Both the position numbers and the translations under genes were made by a program. Below the pieces are notes generated by a model. That model was not told the DNA's origin. It saw nothing but the letters and a program-made list of their open reading frames with translations, and did not search any database. Of a DNA stretch of 24,687 bases, positions 6,493 to 13,380 are shown piece after piece (position 1 is the stretch's first letter; every line of letters begins with the position of its first letter). Origin of the DNA: Holophagales bacterium (GTDB lineage Bacteria; Acidobacteriota; Thermoanaerobaculia; UBA5066). Location of the stretch: positions 1 through 24,687 of the forward strand of contig JADJZB010000032.1 in assembly GCA_016719485.1 (NCBI GenBank), in the 5' to 3' direction.

Positions 6493-9400
6493 TCAGGCTC
6501 CGTCCCCGGATTCGACGGCCTCGCGGCCCAGGGCGACGAGGTCGGCCAGCTCTTCGTTGGAGAGCTCGGTGATCCAGCTCTCGCCCGCGCCGATGATGGA
6601 GCGGGCCAGTTCCTTCTTCTCGTCGATCATTCCGTCGATCCGTTCTTCGAGCGTGCCCCGGCAGACGAACTTGTGGACCTGGACGTGCCGCGTCTGGCCG
6701 ATGCGGAAGGCACGGTCCGTGGCCTGGTCCTCGACCGCGGGATTCCACCAGCGGTCGACGTGGAAGACGTGCGAGGCGCGGGTGAGGTTGAGGCCGGCCC
6801 CGCCGGCCTTGAGGGAGAGGACGAAGAAGAGGGGCGGGTCCTCGTCTTCCTGGAAGCGGCGGACCATCTCGACGCGCGCCAGGCGCGGCACGCCGCCGTG
6901 CAGGAAGAGGACCTCCTTGTCGAACTTGTCGCGCAGGGCGCGGACGAGGAGGTGGCCCATCTCGCTGAACTGCGTGAAGAGGAGGGCCGGGCGGCTCTCG
7001 GCCTCGGTCTCCTCGAGCATGGCCAGGAGGCGGGTGAGCTTGGAGGAGCGCCCGTCGAGCCGGGAGCCGTCGCCGAGGAAGAGCGCCGGGTGGTTGCAGA
7101 TCTGCTTGAGGCGCAGCAGCAGAAGAAGGACTTTCGCGCGGCGGCTCTGCCCCTGCGCCTTGCCGATGCCCTCGAGGAGGGCCTTCGTCGTGGCGCGGTA
7201 GAGCGTGGCCTGCTCGCGCGAGAGGCCGACCCACTCCTTGGTCTCGATCTTGTCGGGGAGGTCGGGCGCGATGGTCGGGTCGGTCTTCGTCCGCCGGAGG
7301 AGGAAGGGGGCCGTGAGGCGCCGGAGGCGCTCGCGGGCGACGGGGTCGTGGTGCCGCTCGATGGGGATGGAGAAGGCGCGGCGGAACGCCTCGTCGGAGC
7401 CGAGGAGGCCGGGGTTGAGGAAGTCGAGGATGGCCTTCAGCTCGGAGAGACGGTTCTCGAGCGGCGTGCCGGTGAGGGCCGCGCGGCGCGTGGAGCGCAG
7501 GGCGCGCACGGCGCGCGACTGGGCGGTGCCGGGGTTCTTGATGTTCTGCGCCTCGTCGAGGGCGAGGTACTCCCACGACACCTCGGTGAGGATCGCCCGG
7601 TCGCGGTGGGCGAGGGAGTAGGTGGTGACGAGGAGGTCGGTCTTCTTCAGGAGCTCCTGGAAGTCGTCCCCCTGGGCCCGCTCGGGTCCGTGGTGGACGG
7701 CGACCGTGAGCGACGGCGCGAACCGCGCGGCCTCCTGGATCCAGTTCTCGACGACGGACGTGGGGCAGACCAGGAGCGACGGGCGGATGGACTCGCCCGC
7801 CTCGCGCGCCGTCAGCAGGGTGGCGAGGAGCTGGATCGTCTTGCCGAGACCCATGTCGTCGGCGAGGCAGGTGCCGAGCCCGCGCGACAGGAGGAATCGG
7901 AGCCAGGAGACGCCCTTCTCCTGGTAGGGGCGGAGACGGCCGAGGAGCGCCTTCGGCGCGACGAAGGGCGCGTCCTGCGCGGCGTCGGACTGGAGGAGCT
8001 CGGCGAGCCAGCCGTCGGCGGTGATGCCGTCGACCCCGAGGGCCTCGGCGTCTTCCTCGTCGAGGCCGCTGGCCATGCGCAGGAAGTCGGCGAGGGTCGT
8101 CCGGCCCGAAGGCTTCTTCTCGAAGAGGGCGAGCGTGCGGGCGACGCCCTGCGGGTCGAGGAGGACCCACTCGCCCCGCACCTCGACGAGCGGCACCTTG
8201 CGGGTGGCGAGCTGCTCGAACTCGTCGGGCGAGAGGAGCTGGTCGCCGACGGCGACGCGCCAGTCGAAGTCGACGAGCGTGCCGAGGCCGAACCGGGTGA
8301 CGGCGACGCCGCTCTTCCAGCGGCTCTCGGCCGCGTTGAGGCGCAGCGACGGCTTCGTGGTGCGACCCTCGGCGGGAAGGAGGAGCTGGACGCCCGCCTC
8401 CTTCAGCAGGGGCGCGTCGGTGGCGAGGAAGCGCCACGCGTCTTCGAGCGAGAGCGTGGCGCCTTCGGGGTGACGCTCCTCGAGGCTCCGGCGGATCGGC
8501 TCGCTGAGCGAAGCGACGCCTCCCAGGCGTGCGAGCAGGGTCTCCTGGGGGTTGACGAAGCGTCGCCCGAGGCGCCTCAGGCTCGAGGTGGTCTCGTGCC
8601 AGATCTCCTCGGCGTAGAGCTTGAGGCTCGGGTCGTCCGCGGCCTCGAGGTGGTAGCCGAGGCGCCAGGACGGGGACTCTTCCGACGCCGGATCGGGAGG
8701 ATGAAGCCTCACGCCGAGACGCAGGTCGCCCTCGGGAAGGGCCTCGAGAAGCGGGATGCTCCAGGCGCTGAAGCGGTCGGCGACCTCGGCGGGGACGGCC
8801 TCGGCGACGAGCTCGTCTTCCCGGCCGTCGCGGCGGGCGGCGAGGAGAGAGAGGGCGAGCCACTCGGGGCCGGTGCCGGCGCGGCGCCTCACGTCGGGGA
8901 TCCCCTCGAGGAGGAGCTCGCGCGCGGCGGCGTCGGCCATGTCGTCGACGACGGTCCTGAGGAGGAAGGCCGAGGTGGGGTAGAGGCCTTCGGCCGAGCC
9001 GCCCGGCCAGCCGATGGCGCGGCTCGAGGGGGGCATCGCCTGGGCGAAGAGGTCGGCGCGGTCCTTCTCGTGGGGGTCGTTGAAGACCGGGCGCCAGCGG
9101 GCGTGCCCGTCCTCGATGGCCGGGACGATCCGGCGCCGCTGGAGGAGGTCGAGGACCCACGCGGCGACGGCGACCCAGTAGTCGATGTCGTCGCCGAGGA
9201 GGAGGCCGGGACGCTCGGGAGACTCCCCCATGACGGTGAGGGCGTCGAAGGCGCGCCCGGGGGGCAGGAAGAGCCCCTCGACCTCGAATGCCTTCAGGAC
9301 GGTTTCGCCGCCCGCGTAGTCCTCGTCCTCGCGCAGCGCGGGATGGGACGGGACGGGGCGCGACCGGAGCGTGGGAAGCGTGAGGACGAGGCGCCCGGGG

Positions 9401-9606
9401 CGGACGTGCCCGCCGGCCGCGACGGCGAGGCCCGCCGTCTTGAGAGTGCTCTCGAGGGCGGCGGGGTCGAGGTAGCGCGGGTGTTCCGGCCGCAGGCGCG
9501 CAGCGGCGTAGGACCCTTCACCCCACAGGAAGAACCCGGCTCCGGGGAGCGGGCCTGTCGGGGGAAGGGGGTTTCCGTGGAGGACTATCAAGCCGCCCAT
9601 TCTCAC
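6493..9606 (-). CDS. SNF2-family DEAD/DEAH-box helicase
   Basis: SNF2 ATPases translocate on double-stranded DNA. The C-terminal half has all core motifs: LRPYQEKGVSWL, CLADDMGLGKT (Walker A, about residue 580), LLVCPTSVVENW, LALDEAQNIKN (DExx box as DEAQ, about 680), LTGTPLENRLSELKAILDFL, LLRLKQICNHPALF, ALLFTQFSEMG, LFLHGGVPRLAR, LSLKAGGAGLNLTRASHVFH and DQATDRAFRIGQTRHVQVHKF (about 970). The first 500 residues are a SNF2-associated region typical of bacterial 1000-1100-residue members. GTG 9606 and ATG 9600 are both possible starts, differing by two residues. The SWIM gene follows after one base. The divergent gene at 9666 starts only about 60 bases away, so promoters for both must share that gap. 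Role could be repair, chromosome maintenance or phage defence; sequence alone does not decide. Confidence 0.95.
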   Translation of the reverse strand: MRMGGLIVLHGNPLPPTGPLPGAGFFLWGEGSYAAARLRPEHPRYLDPAALESTLKTAGLAVAAGGHVRPGRLVLTLPTLRSRPVPSHPALREDEDYAGGETVLKAFEVEGLFLPPGRAFDALTVMGESPERPGLLLGDDIDYWVAVAAWVLDLLQRRRIVPAIEDGHARWRPVFNDPHEKDRADLFAQAMPPSSRAIGWPGGSAEGLYPTSAFLLRTVVDDMADAAARELLLEGIPDVRRRAGTGPEWLALSLLAARRDGREDELVAEAVPAEVADRFSAWSIPLLEALPEGDLRLGVRLHPPDPASEESPSWRLGYHLEAADDPSLKLYAEEIWHETTSSLRRLGRRFVNPQETLLARLGGVASLSEPIRRSLEERHPEGATLSLEDAWRFLATDAPLLKEAGVQLLLPAEGRTTKPSLRLNAAESRWKSGVAVTRFGLGTLVDFDWRVAVGDQLLSPDEFEQLATRKVPLVEVRGEWVLLDPQGVARTLALFEKKPSGRTTLADFLRMASGLDEEDAEALGVDGITADGWLAELLQSDAAQDAPFVAPKALLGRLRPYQEKGVSWLRFLLSRGLGTCLADDMGLGKTIQLLATLLTAREAGESIRPSLLVCPTSVVENWIQEAARFAPSLTVAVHHGPERAQGDDFQELLKKTDLLVTTYSLAHRDRAILTEVSWEYLALDEAQNIKNPGTAQSRAVRALRSTRRAALTGTPLENRLSELKAILDFLNPGLLGSDEAFRRAFSIPIERHHDPVARERLRRLTAPFLLRRTKTDPTIAPDLPDKIETKEWVGLSREQATLYRATTKALLEGIGKAQGQSRRAKVLLLLLRLKQICNHPALFLGDGSRLDGRSSKLTRLLAMLEETEAESRPALLFTQFSEMGHLLVRALRDKFDKEVLFLHGGVPRLARVEMVRRFQEDEDPPLFFVLSLKAGGAGLNLTRASHVFHVDRWWNPAVEDQATDRAFRIGQTRHVQVHKFVCRGTLEERIDGMIDEKKELARSIIGAGESWITELSNEELADLVALGREAVESGDGA

Positions 9607-9665
9607 TCATTTCCGTTCGGTCGGCCGGGAAGGATGACTTCGCGCTATCCTCCGTCCCTGCAACG

Positions 9666-10178
9666 ATGAAGCCTTACGAGATTTTCCGCCGCCTTTCGAA
9701 CTCCGAAATCGACGCCATCGTCCTGGTCGCCTGCGAGGACGACGAGATCCCCGACAAGATCGCCGGGAGCGTCCTCTCGCTCCAGCGCGTCCCCCTGAAC
9801 CGCTTCGAGCGTTTCCAGGAGGACGTCCGCAAGGGTTACGTGAGGAAGACGCTTCGCGACAAGCGCGCGGAGGAGCTCGCCCTCTTCGTCCTCTCGTCCG
9901 GCCTGGTCGCCGCGAGGGGCGAGATGATCGAGGCGTTCCTCGCCGCTCTCGACCTCCCGCACGAGGGGCCGAGCCTCACGGCCGAAGGGCCCGTGGCCGA
10001 GCCGCCGGAGCTGCTGCTGAAGAAGGCGGTCGCCGACCTGGTGGCCGCCAACGGTGCGCGGGACGTGGCGGTCTTCCTCAACGCGTTCGTCGAGCAGCCC
10101 GACGTGTCGTGGCCGTCGCTCGTGTCGATGCTCGCCACCGACGCCGGCGTCGCGCTCGAAGACCGCTCGGCAACCTGA
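9666..10178 (+). CDS. conserved-looking protein of unknown function, upstream of ferritin
   Basis: I do not recognise this 170-residue protein. It starts MKPYEIFRRLSNSEIDAIVL at ATG 9666, has no signal peptide or TM segment, and looks mostly alpha-helical with acidic and Leu/Ala-rich stretches. Two segments look loosely alike: ELALFVLSSGLVAARGEMIEAFL and VADLVAANGARDVAVFLNAF, each followed by a loop and a short helix, so it may consist of two small helical repeats. It is intact, with codon use like its neighbours. Its stop (10176-10178) overlaps the first base of the ferritin ribosome site, and the ferritin ATG follows after 11 bases, so the two are probably co-transcribed. It could be an accessory to iron storage or simply an unrelated cytosolic protein. 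Confidence 0.75.
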   Translation: MKPYEIFRRLSNSEIDAIVLVACEDDEIPDKIAGSVLSLQRVPLNRFERFQEDVRKGYVRKTLRDKRAEELALFVLSSGLVAARGEMIEAFLAALDLPHEGPSLTAEGPVAEPPELLLKKAVADLVAANGARDVAVFLNAFVEQPDVSWPSLVSMLATDAGVALEDRSAT

Positions 10179-10189
10179 AGGAGGCACCG

Positions 10190-10681
10190 ATGATTCCCGA
10201 GAAACTCAAAGCTGCCCTCGACGAGCACGTGTCGGCCGAGATCGGCGCCGCGTACCTCTACCTCGCCATGTCCGCCGACTTCGAATCGAAGGCCTACAAG
10301 GGCTTCGGACGGTGGATGCGCGTCCAGTTCCAGGAGGAGATGGCGCACGCGACGAAGTTCGTCGACTACATGCTCGCCCGCGGCGCGTCGATCGGCTGGA
10401 AAGACGCCAAGGCGCCCGCCACCTCCTTCGGCACGGCTCTCGAGACGTTCGAGAAGACGCTCGCGCACGAGAAGGACGTCACGGCCCGCATCCACAAGCT
10501 CTACCACCTCGCCGCCGCCGAGGGCGACACCGCGACGCAGGTCTTCCTGCAGTGGTTCGTGACGGAGCAGGTCGAGGAAGAGGCGCGCGTCACCGAGATC
10601 GTCGACAAGATCCGGATGGTCGCCGACCGTCCCGGCGCGGTCCTCTACCTCGACAAGGAATACGGCAAGCGCACCCTGTGA
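10190..10681 (+). CDS. ftnA: bacterial non-haem ferritin
   Basis: Ferritin oxidises Fe(II) and stores it as a mineral in a 24-subunit cytosolic shell. The 163-residue product has usual length and the diiron centre residues: Glu in SAEIGAAYLYL (helix A), EExxH in QFQEEMAHATKF (helix B), Glu in the ETFEKTLAHEK helix (C) and Gln/Glu in FLQWFVTEQVEEE (helix D). No haem-ligand Met at the usual bacterioferritin place was evident, so FtnA-type is preferred over Bfr. ATG 10190 is fixed by the ribosome site AAGGAGG at 10178-10184. The gene follows the unknown 170-residue gene by 11 bases. A GC-rich hairpin lies 36 bases after the stop. No Fur box was recognised. Confidence 0.97.
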   Translation: MIPEKLKAALDEHVSAEIGAAYLYLAMSADFESKAYKGFGRWMRVQFQEEMAHATKFVDYMLARGASIGWKDAKAPATSFGTALETFEKTLAHEKDVTARIHKLYHLAAAEGDTATQVFLQWFVTEQVEEEARVTEIVDKIRMVADRPGAVLYLDKEYGKRTL

Positions 10682-10716
10682 ACCCACCCCTCGCCCCCCG
10701 CCCACCTCCCTTCGCG

Positions 10717-10743
10717 GAGCGCGCGCCTTCAGCGCGCGGGCTC
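10717..10743 (+). terminator. GC-rich hairpin downstream of ferritin, possible terminator
   Basis: GAGCGCGCGC (10717-10726) can pair with GCGCGCGGGCTC (10732-10743) around loop CTTCA with a small bulge. There is no T-run after it, so this would be a weak or factor-assisted terminator at best. Position right after ferritin supports the reading. Confidence 0.3.
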
Positions 10744-10784
10744 GAGATGAAGACGGGGCGAGGTGCGGGGGACGCGAGATCCGA

Positions 10785-10848
10785 GGGGTCAGGTCTTCAT
10801 TTTCTACTATAGCCAGAGGCTGGAGCAGGAAATCGAGATCTGATCCCC
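10785..10848. repeat. REP-like element with terminal inverted repeats
   Basis: GGGGTCAGGTCTTCATTTTC at 10785-10804 pairs imperfectly with GAAATCGAGATCTGATCCCC at 10829-10848 (reverse complement GGGGATCAGATCTCGATTTC). Between them are 24 bases with no clear order. GGGGTCAGGTCT heads are typical of REP families linked to Y1 transposases. The reverse strand supplies the last 16 residues and the TGA stop (10799-10797) of the nucleotidyltransferase gene. It belongs to a different subfamily from the palindrome at 2149 but shares the GGGGTC-GGTCT core. Confidence 0.75.
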
Positions 10849-11423
10849 TTTCCGCGGAACAGGCTTTCGATGCCTGTGACCAGCTCAGGGGCCTCGAGAA
10901 GCTCGGCAAAGAGGGAGACGAGACGGAGAACCCGCTTCTTGTCGAGCCGGGGGTTTTGCTCCAGCACGGCAGCGATGTCTGCGTAGTCCTGTGGCCGTGC
11001 TGCAATCGCCTTGAGGATCACGAGGTCTGCAGCTCTCGGAATCGGCAGGCTCCGACCGAAGGCGACCACCCTGCGGGCCTTTTGGACGATCTCCTGCTCG
11101 AAGCCCAGGGAACCGGCGGAAAGGTCGACGTCGACTCCGGAGCTGGCATGCCGAAGGAGGAAGATCCGGTTCGACCTGGCGAACGTGGCCGCGTCTGAGT
11201 GCCTGGATGGGAATCCGTGCTTTGTCGCCGACCTCAGGAAGTCGGCGAATCCGTCGTCCGGCACGAGGACGATACCGTCGACGTCGTTCGTGGTGCGCGG
11301 CCGTGCGAGAAAGGCCACGGCGACTCCGCCAATAAAAAGGTGTGGCACGCGGACGCCTGAAAGCCACTCCTCCAGGTCGAGGATGGCCGATGCCAGAGGC
11401 TGGAGGGTGTCAGGCCCCGCCAC
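10797..11423 (-). CDS. MNT/AbiEii-like nucleotidyltransferase, possible toxin of a toxin-antitoxin pair
   Basis: The product has the nucleotidyltransferase signature FIGGVAVAFLARPRTTNDVDGIV (GG, then Arg-x-Thr-x-Asp-x-Asp) and a third acidic site in VDVDLS, the arrangement of the polymerase-beta-like fold used by AbiEii/MenT toxins and MNT antitoxins. Then RVVAFGRSLPIPRAADLVILKAIAAR-type residues and KDYAD-like PQDYADIAAVL complete the fold. I chose GTG 11423, which overlaps the upstream TGA (11412-11410) by 14 bases; an upstream GTG at 11498 would give 25 more residues without family-like content. The C-terminal residues RSRFPAPASGYSRK come from the REP-like repeat, so the native tail was changed or lost. 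The gene is visibly less G+C-rich than its surroundings, suggesting acquisition. Whether it is a toxin, and what it modifies, is not decided. Confidence 0.8.
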   Translation of the reverse strand: MAGPDTLQPLASAILDLEEWLSGVRVPHLFIGGVAVAFLARPRTTNDVDGIVLVPDDGFADFLRSATKHGFPSRHSDAATFARSNRIFLLRHASSGVDVDLSAGSLGFEQEIVQKARRVVAFGRSLPIPRAADLVILKAIAARPQDYADIAAVLEQNPRLDKKRVLRLVSLFAELLEAPELVTGIESLFRGKGIRSRFPAPASGYSRK

Positions 11424-11649
11424 CGAGGACCTGCCGCAAACGGTTCCATCGATCCCGAACTCGTTTGTCGCCCGCCTTCCGAGCTCTCTCTCCGGCACCT
11501 GCGGTAGAGCGAAGGAACAGGTGGAGTGCTCCGAGCTGAACGAGGCGCTCCTCCGGAGAAAGGGCCTTCGCCTCCCGTCGGGTTACGGCGTTCATGGCGG
11601 CCCAGCGGCGGCGAAACTGCCGCGAGTCGAATCCGTCGAGGAGGTCCAC
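11410..11649 (-). CDS. small helical protein, putative partner/antitoxin of the nucleotidyltransferase
   Basis: This 79-residue ORF (GTG 11649, or ATG 11595 giving 61 residues) reads through REAKALSPEERLVQLGALHLFLRS and RVRDRWNRLRQVLGG, a charged, helical protein. Its stop overlaps the start of the nucleotidyltransferase by 14 bases, so the two are coupled. Small helical proteins of this pattern commonly precede MNT-type nucleotidyltransferases in two-gene modules; I infer a partner or antitoxin role. No DNA-binding motif is evident. No ribosome site is obvious at either start. The preceding ABC permease ends at 11716, only 66 bases upstream on the same strand, so it could be read through from that operon. 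Confidence 0.6.
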   Translation of the reverse strand: MDLLDGFDSRQFRRRWAAMNAVTRREAKALSPEERLVQLGALHLFLRSTAGAGERARKAGDKRVRDRWNRLRQVLGGGA

Positions 11650-11715
11650 GGCAGGAATGATACCGAGGCCGACTATCGGCCACCCCTCTCCCCGTGGGGC
11701 GGGAGCAGCGACGGT

Positions 11716-12513
11716 TCAGCTGCCCGTCGAGCCGTACCTCGCGATGCCCCTGCGCCAGAGGGCGCGGTTGAGGAAGGCGAAGAGGATCGCCACGGCCGGC
11801 ACGGCCCAGAAGAACGGGGTGAAGTCGGCGCGCTTCAGGGCGAGGGTGGTCGGGTAGAACGACGCGAAGGCGAAGGGAATGACGGTGGAGAGAAGGACCT
11901 TGACCTTCAGGTCGTAGATCGTGATGGGGTAGCGGCCGAAGGCCATGAGGTTGAAGACCGGCGGCGCGAGGCCGACACGGTCCTCGATCCAGAAGCTGGA
12001 GGCGGTGAGGATGCCGAAGACCGAAAGGTAGATGACGGCTCCGAAAACGGCCCAGAGCGGCAGCAGCGCCAGGCCCAGCGGCGAGAGGTCGGGGAGCCGT
12101 GAGACGGCCCACGCGATGGCGACCGTTCCGGTGACGACCTCCTGGAGCGACTCGAGGCGGAAGCTCTCGAAGTAGATCTGGAAGAGCGGGGAGACGGGGC
12201 GCAGGAGGATGCGGTCGAAGCGCCCCTCCACGAGGTAGCGGTCGGCGAACTCGTAGAGGTTGAGGGAGAGGACCGAGAAGAGGCCGTACGGCAGGAGCGA
12301 GAAGCCGTAGAGGAAGACGATCTCGGGGAAGCTCCAGCCGGCGAGGTGGTCGAAGCGCGAGAAGAGGAGGAGGACGACCGAGAACGACGCGGCCGTCCCG
12401 AGGAACGAGGCGAGGACCGCCGTCGCGAAGTCGGCCCGGTAGGCGAGGCGCGCCTTCACGTACTGCGCGAAGTAGAGCGCGAAGAGGCGCCCGTGGAATC
12501 GGAGGCTCTTCAC
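11716..12513 (-). CDS. ABC-2 family exporter permease (second subunit)
   Basis: A 265-residue membrane protein starting VKSLRFHGRLFALYFAQYVKARLAYRADF. It has about six hydrophobic segments, for example FATAVLASFLGTAASFSVVL, SLLPYGLFSVLSL, LALLPLWAVFGAVIYLSVFG and FFWAVPAVAILFAFLNRAL, and the family phrase LYEFADRYLVEGRFDRILLRPVSPLFQ. This matches the DUF990/ABC-2 family permeases (COG3694-like) that pair with a second permease and one ATPase. GTG 12513 follows the TGA of the first permease (12518-12516) with two bases between, showing translational coupling. The longer open frame upstream is a shadow of the first permease. Exported substrate unknown; related systems are linked to drug or lipid-like compound export. 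Confidence 0.9.
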   Translation of the reverse strand: MKSLRFHGRLFALYFAQYVKARLAYRADFATAVLASFLGTAASFSVVLLLFSRFDHLAGWSFPEIVFLYGFSLLPYGLFSVLSLNLYEFADRYLVEGRFDRILLRPVSPLFQIYFESFRLESLQEVVTGTVAIAWAVSRLPDLSPLGLALLPLWAVFGAVIYLSVFGILTASSFWIEDRVGLAPPVFNLMAFGRYPITIYDLKVKVLLSTVIPFAFASFYPTTLALKRADFTPFFWAVPAVAILFAFLNRALWRRGIARYGSTGS

Positions 12514-12515
12514 GC

Positions 12516-13364
12516 TCAGCCCCCCTGGACCTCGATGCGCCGCGCGGTCGCGTTCCAGAGCAAGCGGCCGAGGAAGAGGAGAAGGAGGGTCCACCCGGCC
12601 TGGAGGGCGAGAGCGCGCGCCGCGTCGGCGCCGGTGGCGAGGCCGAGCCAGATGCGCCCGGGCGTGTCGTTCATGTGGAGGAAGGGGAGCCAGACGAGGA
12701 CCTTCCTCGCCGGCTCGGGGAAGAACGCCACGGGGACGAGGAGGCCGGAGAGGAGCTCGAGGACGAGGTACTTGGCGCGCAGGACGCCGAGGATCGACGT
12801 GGTGCGGATGGCGACGAGGCCGACGCAGAAGTTGATGGCGCCGACGAGGAGGGCCGAGAGGAGCCCGGAGAGAAGGAAGAGGCCGAAGGCCGCCGGGCTC
12901 GCCGGCGGAAGGACCGGGTAGACGAGGCCGAGGAGGACGCCGATGGGGACCGTGAAGAGGACGAGGCGGAAGGCGCTCTCGCCCAGCGCCTGCGAGAGCG
13001 TCATGGCCTGGATGTCGACGGGCTTGATGAGCGTCATCGCGAGCCGCCCCTCGCGGACCTGGCTCGCGATCTCGCGGTCGACCTCGTTGAAGTAGAAGCT
13101 GCGCAGGGCCCACCCCGTCGTGACGTAGGTGAGCATCTGCGGGAAGGTGAAGCCGCCGAGCGTGGCGCCGTCGCCCTTCTCGTGGAAGAGGGCGCGCCAG
13201 ATGTAGTACCAGACGGTGGCGTTGAAGAAATACGTCAGGATGCCGACGAAATAGCGCGCACGGTAGGCGAGGAGGTTCAGGAACGAGGTGCGCGCGAAGG
13301 CGAGGTAGGGCCGCGCGAAGGCGAGGGCGGGCCGCGCGAAGGCGAGGGCGGTCGTCTCGGACAT
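12516..13364 (-). CDS. ABC-2 family exporter permease (first subunit)
   Basis: A 282-residue membrane protein with six likely TM segments, including RYFVGILTYFFNATVWYYIW, LTYVTTGWALRSFYFNEVD, FRLVLFTVPIGVLLGLVYPV, FGLFLLSGLLSALLVGAINF and LQAGWTLLLLFLGRLLW. The phrase VREGRLAMTLIKPVDIQAM is typical of ABC-2 permeases paired with a COG4586-type ATPase (COG4587-like). The N-terminus contains three 7-residue repeats (LAFARPA, LAFARPY, LAFARTS) encoded by 21-bp tandem DNA repeats, directly before the first TM; an internal start after the repeats would also be possible but no better start was seen. ATG 13364 is 16 bases after the ATPase stop, with AGAGAG just before it as a weak ribosome site. Confidence 0.9.
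   Translation of the reverse strand: MSETTALAFARPALAFARPYLAFARTSFLNLLAYRARYFVGILTYFFNATVWYYIWRALFHEKGDGATLGGFTFPQMLTYVTTGWALRSFYFNEVDREIASQVREGRLAMTLIKPVDIQAMTLSQALGESAFRLVLFTVPIGVLLGLVYPVLPPASPAAFGLFLLSGLLSALLVGAINFCVGLVAIRTTSILGVLRAKYLVLELLSGLLVPVAFFPEPARKVLVWLPFLHMNDTPGRIWLGLATGADAARALALQAGWTLLLLFLGRLLWNATARRIEVQGG
13291..13353. repeat. three 21-bp tandem repeats in the permease N-terminus
   Basis: Three in-frame copies of CGCGCGAAGGCGAGGNNGG plus two bases lie at 13291-13311, 13312-13332 and 13333-13353, differing at only a few positions. On the reverse strand they encode repeated LAFARP(A/Y). Copy number could vary between strains by slippage without breaking the frame, because 21 is a multiple of three. 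Confidence 0.9.
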
Positions 13365-13380
13365 CTCTCTGTCCGCCGCC

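Noticed and set aside
5812..9669. 1285-codon open frame opposite the SNF2/SWIM genes
   Set aside because: Glu/Gly/Ala/Arg-rich, no motifs; the opposite strand carries a complete helicase.
10182..10184. Ferritin as bacterioferritin (haem-binding)
   Set aside because: Helix pattern and 163-residue length fit FtnA; no haem-ligand Met was evident at the expected place.
13291..13353. CRISPR-like repeats
   Set aside because: Units are contiguous, have no spacers, are only 21 bases and are translated in a permease.
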